A stretch of DNA of 64,000 nucleotides from Cheilinus undulatus (lineage: Eukaryota; Chordata; Actinopteri; Labriformes; Labridae): positions 6,360,207 to 6,424,206 of the forward strand of contig NC_054876.1 in assembly GCF_018320785.1 (NCBI RefSeq), in the 5' to 3' direction. Of this stretch, positions 32,755 through 44,700 are shown piece by piece. The translations under genes were made by a program, and so were the position numbers. Every line of letters starts with the position of its first letter. Within the stretch, counting starts at the first letter, position 1. The notes under the pieces were generated by a model. It saw only the letters and a program-made list of their open reading frames with translations. It was not told the origin of the DNA and made no database searches.

Positions 32755-35700
32755 GTAAGGCAGACTCCAGACGCAGCTCATGCACCGAGTCTCCTCCACA
32801 CGAAGTCAGAGCCGAGGTTGGAAAAGCCTCTGCGTACTGGCTGGAGTAGAAAAGCTACTGAATGTAAAGAAAGTCCATGCAGCATGAAGGCAGATTGAGG
32901 CTGAACACGCAGCACCTGTGCAGTTTACACTCAGAAACACTGACTGGGATTCATGTAGGGGAGGGAGCTGTGGATCAGAAACCATATCTCCTTATGTTTG
33001 AGCTGAATGCTGTTACATGACATATATCTCAGCCTTTTCCTTTGTTAAGAAATACCATACAGAGTTATAAACTTTGATATGATTCTAGACTAAACCAAAC
33101 ATCATTGAAACCTGCCTGATACCACAGCAGCACAAATGAAAACCCCAGACACCCAGAATTAGTCAATGTGGTTTTCAATTCTTAATGCACACTGAACTAA
33201 CCTGCACTAATACACTGCCAGCATTTGTCAAAGTGAAACTGAGGAGGAGCTGAAGATCATTAAGTTTCTGCAGAGGTCTCATCTCTGTTAAAGACACTGA
33301 CTTCAAAAGAGTAAGTTTATTCATTCTGTCCAAAATCAACAGAATGAACATAAATACTCATATTATTTTGATCTTATAGTCCATTTGTCTGTCCCTGGGT
33401 CATTGGTGTTTTCACCCCATTATCACATTTTTTTTTTTACAAAACTGCTGTTTATAAGTATCACACCATCCATTACTACAAAATTATGATTCCTCTTTTC
33501 CAGCTTTTTAAAGATCCAACACACGCAGCCATACTCTACCCATCTGTCAGACCACCAATAAACACACAAGTCTGTGCAGCTTGTCTCAAGGGCCAAATAA
33601 AATCAAAAATATGAAGCTGAGAGCCAAAACATCCGAGAGGGACCCAACTGCAGTCAAGATAGCCGACATGGTTGTCGCTATACATCCAATCCATGCCGGA
33701 AGTGCCAAGCGGAAGTTTCTTCGTCGTGTTGGACTCAGCTGCCAGTGTTTGTCAGTCTTTTTCGCGCCTAAGCCTAACCCTCGGTGCTGGATCTCAAATA
33801 TATCACCCTCCCCACTGCCTTACCCTGAACCTAACCACTCGGGTTTTGATGCCTAAGCCTAACCTTAGACGTACGGACTTCCGGTTGAGACTTCCTGTAT
33901 GGATTGGATGTATGTCGGCCATCTTGTCTGCAGAAAGGTACTCTTGAAACATCCATGAACTTACCACAGCCGCACAAAAACGTTTTTGTAGATGCTAGTG
34001 TTGCTTCTATTAATGATAATTTCATGTTCATACTAAGTAGTAGTAACCTGACACCCCAGACTGACTGTTTCATATGTCCATAGCATGGATATATTTCACA
34101 TTCATCTGGGAAAGCTCCCATAGAAAGTGTTTGGGAAGGGCTGGACTTTTAAAACGTGCAAAAATAAAGACGTGCAAAAATATCTTCCTTGCCAAAAAAG
34201 GCTTTTGGTGTGGTCCAGTTCCGATTAAACTCCCGCTCTCCTACAGCTACATCTGAGCTAATAGCTACCACTGCAGTAGCCATAGGATACACTGGCAAAC
34301 CCCACTTGTAATGATCGCAACCTATGCCGAAGCAGACTGGGGGAGAACATCTTTTCTGCCCTTGCTTTAATGAAGAAATGTTGTCCGGTTCTGACAAAAC
34401 TGCAGCCGAGCTAATCACTCCACTAGCAGCCATTGCATACAACCGCTCACACAACTAGAGCTTTCCCCCTTTACTCTCACACACTCAAAAAGCAAGCTGA
34501 CAGGAGAGTGAAAACATCCTTCCCATATAATGCCTTGGTAACAAGTCCACGGTACAGTTTTTATTGCAAACAAACAAATGAAGGCTTATAAAAAAGTTAT
34601 AATAGCATTTATTAAAAACAATTTAACTTTAAATACAATATGAGGTGTGTATTAGACTTATGTTTTGGCTCCAGCATGTTTACTAACCTTTCAAAACCTT
34701 CATTGTCCACCAGTGAAAACAGCTGTAGGTCCTAGATGATACATTCACGGACGCTCCTTGTGATCTGTTGAGCCCTCTCACTAATGTGGGGAAGTGGGAT
34801 TTTGAGTCTTCTGGCCTGGCCGGACTCTGCTCCTCGCATCTTTGCAAATCTTTTCGGGGTGATGATTTCCCATGTTGTTCGTCATGTTACTCGTACTCTC
34901 CATCAACTGTGTCACCACAGACTGGAAGTGTCTGCATATCTTTAACTGTTTGAAATAATGCACTAATTATGGACCTTAACTAGTTGCATGTATGGCATCA
35001 ATGCTAAAAGCTCTTAACTGTCAGTCTAGGGTAACTGGAGCCTCTAATTCTGCTGCTGTGGTATCAAACAGATAATAGTCATTTAATTTTTCCCAATAAT
35101 ACAAATGCTCCTAAATTAAATCCCTAAATAACATGATTAATTCCACTTTAGATTAAACATTTTAAAGGATTATCTTGTTGTAAACTATATTTTTACTGAC
35201 CATTAGGCTTGTTTTTGTCTTTCATTAGAATCCTGTGTGTCAGCATCAATCCTACATGAAAACACACTGATACTTCTTCATACTAGCTATATTTCCCAGC
35301 CCTACTCATGCCCCATGCCTCCTCCTTATTCAGTCAAAGCGGTGGTTAAAGGAGTCTCTACATGCACTAGTCAGAGAATAAAAGCAAAACACTGAACACC
35401 AAGGAAGTGCGTGCAGCATGAAGGCAGATTTTGGCTGCACATGAGGCTGTAACACTCAACACCTGTGCAGTTGGCACTTAGAAACACTGCCCGTGTTTAT
35501 AGCTGTTACTTCATATCCCAGCAGGGAGAGTGTCAGAGTGTCTGAGTGAGTGTGTGGCCTCCTCAGCTCAGGTCAGCTTTGAATTTGACCCAAATCAGCT
35601 CTTTCATCTACATCTGGAGACATACGAGTGAATCTAATGTGATTTATGTGCAGAGGCTTTCATATTAAACACTGATAGGACTCGTGAACACTTTGCCTTT

Positions 35701-38700
35701 TTATCAGTGTTGTTGTGTTTGTAGTTGGAGACAGGGATTCCCTGATGCCTCCCTGTGCAGAGGCCAAAGATAAATCAGCATTTTTCCAGAGAAACACAGA
35801 GCACAGGGGGGCTTTGTTGACAGATAACACAAGCAGGAACAGTAAGAGGAGAGATACTGAAATGTCACTGCACAGTCTTATACATATGATAACATCTAGT
35901 GAGTAGGTTAAGCCAATCACCCTAACGCCCCAGTGAATTCTGGATCCTGTATGCATTCACTTTTAAACTTCAGTACAGAATACATGTCCCAGAGTGATAC
36001 ACCTTCATAAAACAACCTTATAACACAAGATGTGCCAGGTGAATACTGGACATGAGAGGAGGTGTGCCAGGTTATGGCAGTTGATATGCTGAACTTTAGA
36101 GCTTCAGTTAGAAAGCTTTCCATGTGTGACTGTGCACTTGCGTACATCCACTTTCTTCAACAGCTTTACCCAAGGAAGACAAAAACTGCATGGGGCTTTT
36201 AAAGAGGAAGTGGACATTTTAACATTTTCTTTCAGCTGTGCACTGAAGTATCTGACTGAATTTAAAAAAAAACACATCAATGCTGGTGTTATTTCAAACA
36301 TTTGACCCAAACTGATAAAAAATCTGCATTTTATGACTTTTAATCAGCTCATCATCTGCTCTGAAAAATCTTTTCTGAAAACTAACTAAAACTAAAATGC
36401 TTTTTATTTAAAGACTAAAACTAAGACTGACATTAAAAATGGTTGCCAAAATTAACACTGATTCAGAGACCACTCTCCTCTCCTGTACCTGCACTACCTC
36501 GGCTCTGAAAGCTGCAGGTTTAGTAACACCGGTGCTGGAGCCAATGGCCCAACAAGGTAGTGCTCAAGACCGCTGTGGTCCACCACCAAACTCTAGTCCG
36601 CTGCAGGGGACACTGGAGGGGGAAAATCATCCACCTTTAAAGATCACTCTGAGGCAGTGCTGCAGGACTCTGTGTCACTTTCTGGCAAGGGGAGTCACTG
36701 TCACTCCTGCCTCATCTGAAACACCCTCCTTTTCCCCTCCCTCCTCTCAGTACCAAACTGCCCTTTTTTTGTGCATTTTTCAAAAGTCTGAAGTGGGCGG
36801 AGTTAGCTCTGAGCTGGGGCTCTACTTACAATTTAAGAATTGGAGTGGAGATAAACCTTTTCTGTTTATACAGTGCTTAACAAATTTATTAGACAACCTG
36901 TCATATTTGTCTCAGAGACCATCCAGCATCATGAAGTGCTTTAATGCCGACTCTTTCATTTTCAGTGAGCTCTCCATGTTTTACCATTTCGAACAGGAAT
37001 GAGGAATTTCAAACTGAATTCACCCAAATTTGAGCCAGCTCAATGGGCTTCTCTGAGAAGTCAGAAATGAATCAAGCATAACATTTAACCACTACAACTC
37101 ATTTTTCTGTTCAGGAATGCAAGTAAATAACTATAATTGACATATTAATCAAGAAATATTAATGTGCTTTACTATTTTTTCAGTTTTTTGTAAATCAGTA
37201 CATTTTAAAATTCATGGATGACAATAATAATCATATTTTAGCATTATTAATATCATTTGGGTTAAAGAGCTTCTACATATTGGTGTAGTAACCATTGCAG
37301 AAACATAAAAAATAATTTTGGTAATTACCAATGCTGTTAATTTAGGGCAGCTGTGGCATGAACCTTACTTTGGTTAGGGTTAGGGTGGTCTAATAAATTT
37401 GTTAAGCACTGTACGTTGAACCATTTAGATCGTGTGCACCGAAAGTTTCCCTCTTCAAAAATAATTTCCTAAGAGAATACAGTTAAACAGAGCAGAGTAA
37501 TATGGCCTGAAACAACAATGTCTGATTTTATCATAACTAACCTGATTTTGTGGTTCTAATCAGTTTTCTTTCCTACAGACAGACAGACAGGTAGATAAAT
37601 AGATTCTTCGTTGATGTCAAAGGAAATTCTAGACGTGATTCCAAGCTGAGAGCTATCCACCAGTCTGTAATAGCAGCCTTTTGCATTTCAGCTCTTCCAG
37701 TCTGCTGCTCTTTCTTCAGAGTTCTTTACCACTCTCATATCTGTTGTCTGCTGTAATGGCTTGTTTCTACAGCTAGATGAACCCAGAAGCTTTCTCCTCC
37801 TTTCATAAACTTTAAGCCAGTGGATTAAGTATAAAACTGGCAATTCCTAGAGATGCACAGTTAATTAATTTTAATCACTTTCACATTCATATTGGCCTGC
37901 AAACAGTCAAAGTTACATGATTGGTGGTGGTAATTACATTATTACATTTATAGTGCACGCTCTGCCTATAGAAAGCTCCATGTGGTCCTCTACTGAACAT
38001 GCTTGAAGAAATACATTAGCCTGTTTATTATGTTCTCAATTTTAACTTGCATATGTTCAGAGTCAGTCGTTTTTGACATTTCGTGTGCTTTAGGAATGAT
38101 TTGGAGTTATGAATTTAAGAATAAGGAGTTAATGTGCATTTAGAAGACATTCAGATATGAAGTGAGCAGGAGAACCATTTGGTGAAAATCATTCTGTTCT
38201 GTTTATAAAGTAGGGTACACGCTGATCACCAGTTGCAGCCTAGATTCCTATCAAAGTGAGGTTATTTATAGAGTGCAGGGTCAGCCAGATCTCAGCATCT
38301 GTTTGGTATTTTTTTGTTCACTGGTCATGATGCTCCCAGTGCCGACTTCAGGGCAGTCTGAACTTTTATAAAGTAACACAATGCAAATTAAAAACATGTA
38401 ATTACCCTACAGGCACAGCTTGGAAATGTAGATTTCTGAGTCAGGATGTTCTTTTGGGAAAGTGGATAGGATTTATCCATCCCTGCACGAGGAGATTTCT
38501 AAGTTTTGAAAGCTGATCTTTCATTACAGCCACAGAAACAATTGGGCTGTAAAATGAGAGTACAAGAGATGCCCTGATTAAGTAGGTGCAGATCAGTATT
38601 GGAGGATTTTCATTAAAAAAGCCTGATCGGTAGATCTTAATTATGCTGAAGTCACTGATCTGATCACCTGTGGTAAATACTGTTGTTTCTGCAGCTGAGA

Positions 38701-41700
38701 GTAGGCCTGTGTGTGCAGTGTGATCATTAAGCCAATAAGTATTACATACATTGCAAATACAACTGTTAGCTTGAAAACAGCTCTGTCAGCTCTTCTGCTG
38801 CAGGTCAGTCCTCCTCTTTACAACAAAGCAGCGGTGGTAAAGTCCCTCAAACTTTGTAATGAGTCCAATTATTAAGAAAAAACAATCTAGTGTTGAAACC
38901 TAGGTTGAAACTGACAAGTTAAAAGCTAGCTAGCATTTGTTAAAATAACTGAAGGTAAATAAAGCATCATCATTATCATCAAGCAACTTAGACAAAGAAA
39001 CTTTTGGTTTTGGAGGGAAATTTCATAAATAAATGTGTATACTAAGCACAAATTGATATTGGCGGATAAGAAAATATCTGCCAGTATCTACAGCTGATAT
39101 TTATCAGCCGTACATGTTGTCAAATTGTGCATGAAAGTTCTGCAGCATAGATCTAGATCAATCGTTCGTCTCATTGTTTTACCCAAGTAAAATTCAACTT
39201 TTGCTGTTAAACCTGTTGTTAAAGATTACATTTTTATTGCTATATATTTATATTATAAGCTGAATCAATTTAGATTAGATTATTTAGAGCTACACAGAGC
39301 TCACTGCCTGTCAGCAGGTTGTTACACGCCCATTTGTTGTTCTCATAATGCACACAAAGCTTGGTTTGACTCTGTTAAAAATACTTTATTCCTGCGCTAT
39401 TTGTTAAAATTGTACAATTGCGATTATACTGAACAAAATTGTGACTTTTGTAATTGGGATTCTGATACAATACATAAATGCTATAATGAGTGTGCTTGCT
39501 TGGTTATCAATGAAAATGTACAGATTAAAATCCCTGTAAAGGGAAATCAAAAGTATGTGTCTTAACACACTAGATCTGTTGGAACAAAGTTGCTGTAAAG
39601 ATGTCTGGCACAGCTGGGCAGCTGCGCTCTGATCAGATCGTATTTTTTTGCGAGTGGGCGTGGCTTCAGATCATCCAAACGACATGCCCACACCATCCTA
39701 GAGCAGATATTACTACCTAATATTGAACGATTTTGAAGCTTAATTTGATAAACTTGGACACGTTTTCATGACTGAAAACTGGCCTGGTGGTTCATAACAC
39801 AGTGGCCTGTCATACAACAAACCTAAAATAAAGATTTTAGCACTTTATGGGGGCTTTAATGATAGTTTTGAAGTGTGTATTTCTCAACAGTAAACACACA
39901 AATAACAAGTAGCATACAAAAAAATACAAATCCCGAATTTTTGTGGCATAGCTTTCAAAGCAACATCATATTTGGAAATAAAAGAGCAAGCTTTTCTTAA
40001 AAAAAAAAAAAAGAAAAAAAGAAAAAAAAGGCACTCGTACAAAGTACAGTAGTGGCACTATTGTAAACTTAAAGACCTTTCTGCGGTCATTTTCTTTAAA
40101 ACTCCCTGTATACTTTAATACAAAAGTATTTTATACAAAAATAATTACAGCCTTGTATTTAACCCTTTTACTTCTAGCGTGTTGTCGACGACGTGCTGTT
40201 GAAGCACACTTTACATGACCATAATCGCATGACCGTTTGTGCTATCGGAAAAATTCAAACAGTTTCTGAAAGCTAAGAAACTGTGCTTTACAGCCAGCAT
40301 GCGGTTATTTCTGTAATTTCCCCTTTTCCCACTAAGATTCTAGCATACAATTCCCCTGTTTATTGTGTTTCTTCATTTTAAACTGTTATAACACTTAACA
40401 TGCAGTAATATGTAAAGAACTGCCATATATTAAAAGTTCTAAGTATTGTGGAAAAATGGGCAAAACCACCTATTCACAGGATAATTTCTGGGCCTTTTAT
40501 GGTTAAAACAAGAAAAGAGCCTAGGAACTCAGTTTAAACTTAAACATGCAGTACATTGTACACAACTGCCAGATATTAAAGTACTCTGGAATAATGGGCA
40601 AAAGCACTCACAAGACACTTTCTGTGCCATTTAAAGTTAAAAAGAGAACATGTCCAGAGGCTCAGGAGTTAAAGGGTTAACTATGTAATCTTATGATATG
40701 CACAGCCTGACATCGGGGTTGGGATTAAATTAATTGTGCAACACTAAATATATTTTGCATATAATTTACATGTAATTTAGTCAAATTAATTTGTTTGTCT
40801 TTAATTAAAAAGATCTTATTCAAGAAAGACTGCATCCATAATGTACTGAAGAATCAAATGTTGAGTCTTATTTAACATCTCTGTCTAAATATGGCTATTG
40901 TAGTAAGAGGAACAGATCAATCCTCGAACAAGAAAGACTTCTCGTTCTGTACAAAGAGATAAAACATTATTTTATTTATTTATGTGTTTATTTGTAAAGG
41001 GACCATGTACAATAAAAAAACATAAATGTTTCCATTTGATGCATTGTACCAGAGTTAGCTTAAAGCTAATTTACATCTGCAGTCCCTTGGCAGGTCTCAG
41101 TTAAAACATCATGAGCATGTATCTGCATTAATATCAATACTGGCTAAAATAAGTTTGGATATACTGGCGTATTGGAGATCTGCAAAAATCTAATGTGCAT
41201 CGCATCCTTAAAATGCAGTTAGTTGGAGGGGAAATTTGTTCTTTCATTAATAAAAAATTATTGCATAAACTGCCTAATGCCGATAAGTTGATGTCATTTT
41301 TTTGGACTTTTTGTGCTTTTTAGTCAGTTGAATAAGCTTAACATTTTTTCAGCCTATAAATAAATGTGTTATTTGACAAGAATGAACACAAATAATGAAT
41401 GAAAAGTCACATTACATCGTCAATTTGTCCTTACTGTAGGATATTTGTTGCATTGCTCCTTGGGAGGTTTTTGTACTCCTCTGTTGAACAAAGGAAGTAA
41501 AAGCATGTTGTTGACAAAATAAGGATGACTTTCGTACCCCTTTTATCAGGTTACACTGCCACCTGTAGGAAGTCTCAGTGCACTAAAAAGCTAAGTAGAC
41601 TTGGCAACTGCTAAAACTACTACCAAATCAAAGTATAAAAACATTACTGGTTCTGAATAGCCTCAGTTATAGATCCACTTTGTGCAAAAAAAAAAAAAAA

Positions 41701-44700
41701 AAAGAAGAAAAAAACATTAAACGAAGATGATTGTTATAAGCAGAAAAAAATGGAGACTACAGCACTATTTCTGAAAATTCCTCTTTGTGTCTTTTACTGT
41801 AAGCGTTGTCCAGTGATCATGGGAGCGGTGTTAACATTTACTCCATTGCTCATCAGTGTGAAATCGAGCTGCAGCAGTGAAAATGACAGCTGATTCAGTG
41901 TGTCAGCTTCTGTATGTCTTATTTCCTGTCATTGTTACACTCTGCAGCTCAGAGGGACCACTTATTTTAGAGCTTAATGTTAATTAGACGTCCGCAGAGA
42001 ACACGCTGTTTCTTCACCATATGTTACTGAAAATTGTCTGTCTTTGTGTCCCAGTCGGTCGATGATAGCAGCATCCTATTTCTAACAGCACCACTGAGTG
42101 TGAGCTGCAACTCAGAAATGTAATTTCAGCAAGACACGTAAGGACCCTTGTGCCACAAGATGATATTTTAGTGCAGATTCAGCCCCCATATGTCCTCCAT
42201 TAGCACCCTGAAAACCTCAGACACAGAGATGATGAGAGATGTAACTGCTCAGCTGTTATACTGAGACTTTATACAGCTCATATGAATGACTAGACAGCAG
42301 AAAAATGCACTGAGAAATCTTTAAAAACAACACAAAAATCAAATGAAACACCGGTTTTAAAGAAAATATCGATAACACTTGAGCCAATGTTTTAATTCCT
42401 GAAATCCCTGGATGTTTAATTTTACAAGAGCTGTAAAAATTTAATCCAGATCCCGTTGCTCTGATTGCTAAAAATGAAAAAGATTAAATATATTAATATA
42501 TTACTTTGCCTGCAGTGGCAGAATTTATCATGACATAATGAACTGTAACCCCTGTATCTTCGATCTTATTGTATTGCCAGCTTGTTGCCAACACTGCAGC
42601 CTTTAACAGCCCTAACTCATTTTACTGCTTGTGTTTCTGTAATAGATTAAATTTTACAAGCTTCCCTCCGTGTTCTTTTACGGATACTTCAGGACTGCAG
42701 AGCTGCACAATTAATGGTGTCCATATGATGGATGAACTCTGCCTTATATTCTCAGCGGTGAAGGACTTTCAGATACGGCTGCCATGATACCAGAACTTTA
42801 ACTTTAGGTACAAAACTAGTGAAATTCAAACAATATCTGTTTTTTTAACAACAGTTAGAAAATAAAAGTCCTGGGCACCAAATAAGTTTGTTTTTTTGGC
42901 CTTTGATTGCAGACAATCTCTTGCACATGGTCTCAATTGCAATGAATTCATGCAACTGAGAAATTTTGCAGGTTTTTGTTTGCAGTTATCAGTGGATTTA
43001 ATCCTCTTCAGTGCACCTGTCTTTTAAGTGCCTTTGATACTTTTAAATACAATTAAATTCTTAAAATAAAATAATCTAAAAAAAAATAATCGAGGTTTTA
43101 TTATTAAAAACATGTAATCAGGGACAATTTTGGTGCTTTGGAGGCCCCAGGTAGAGACCAGTGTAAGACTCTTCTCCATCAACCTTGAAGCCATCAAAGC
43201 ATGTGAACAAAATATTTTTAGTATCTCTTTTTAAAGATATTCAAATCCAAAGCTTGCAAAGCAGATGGGTTGCCCAGATACACTCAGCTACGGGCAATTT
43301 AGAGTGACTAGTCAAAAGAACAAGCATGTCTTTGGGAGGTAGTGGGAGTACCAGGAGAGAACCCATGGATGCACATGAAAACCATGCAGACTCCACAGAG
43401 GTCCGTGTCAGACCTGGATTCTAACCAGGGACTTTCTTGGTGTGAGGCATGAGTGGTAACCACTACACAACCATGCAGGCCCAACCACACCATCGACCCT
43501 GTTACTAGTGTGCTGAGAACTATAGCCTCAGAATAAGGGTGTCTACTCTACTAACGGAGCTAAACCATATGACACATTGTTTTTGAAGCTCAGAATAAAT
43601 AAAAAATGAGGGGAGTATCAGCAAAATGTTCATATTTTTGGAAAAATTTGACTGAATACCAGTCAGCAACGTGTAAGTTAGTATCAGATTTAGTATCTTA
43701 TCAAATATGTTTTAATGTGAAATTTCATCCAGTCTTGCTCTTCATTTTCTCTATTCGTTGTCTCTGTAATTATTTTTCATTGGAAAAATAGAAAAATGAA
43801 TCCATTTATTAGATATTAACAGTTTGACATGATAACACTTGAACCTTCCACCCTGATCCTGGAACCACAAAAACATGACTGGTGGGAATATATTGTTACT
43901 TTGGGATTATCAGATAAACACAGGTATGCATTACTACAAATACTAAAGAGAATTTCTGTAAGCTTAAAAATTTTAACATTTTGAAATGAACTTAAGACTG
44001 AGCAACTATGTAGAGGAATTCTAAGTATTAGAATCACTCATTTCTTTGGACCTTTAAGAGAAGATATTTGTGATTTTTTTACCCAACATGCTTCTAATTT
44101 TCAAAGGGAGCTACATGGTTTTTTAACGCTGACCTGAAAGTGTCAGAAATATTCAACATGCTGCCATAGAACCTCAGAGCACTGATGGTATACATAGTAA
44201 TAAGACCATAAGTTGTGTAGTTGTACTGAAGTGAGTAGCATTAGTTTATTAAGTCTGAAATTTGTAATGTGTAAACCTAATTAACAGGCCTGAACAGTTG
44301 ATCCCAGCAACATCCATGCTCAATCCACATGGCCTTTATGTTTCTCCAAGTCACTATGAATGTATTTAACTCCTGTGTACACAAACCTCCAGCAGCAGCT
44401 GAGGGAGATCTTTGTCTACATTATTCTGTTTAAGCTACAGCTGGCATGAAACCAGCATTTTACACTTTGATATGATTTTAGTGAACTCAAATGATATTGG
44501 TGATTTTTTTAGACCACAGCAACAAAAATAGAAGTCCAAGGCACCCAGTTTTGGCAAGTCGATTGTTTTCAATGATCAGAAATGACAAGGAAAGCCCTGA
44601 AGACTCTCCAAAGTGCATAAATACTTTGGGAAAGTTTTGGTACCGAGCGGGGCCGTATGTAGAACTTTTCATACTAGCTTTAGATCCATCCGTCTCTTAA

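Noticed and set aside
32593..32898. 101-residue frame overlapping nova2 exon 1
   Set aside because: A shadow in another frame of the true exon; the real frame is fixed by NOVA homology and the phase-1 junction.
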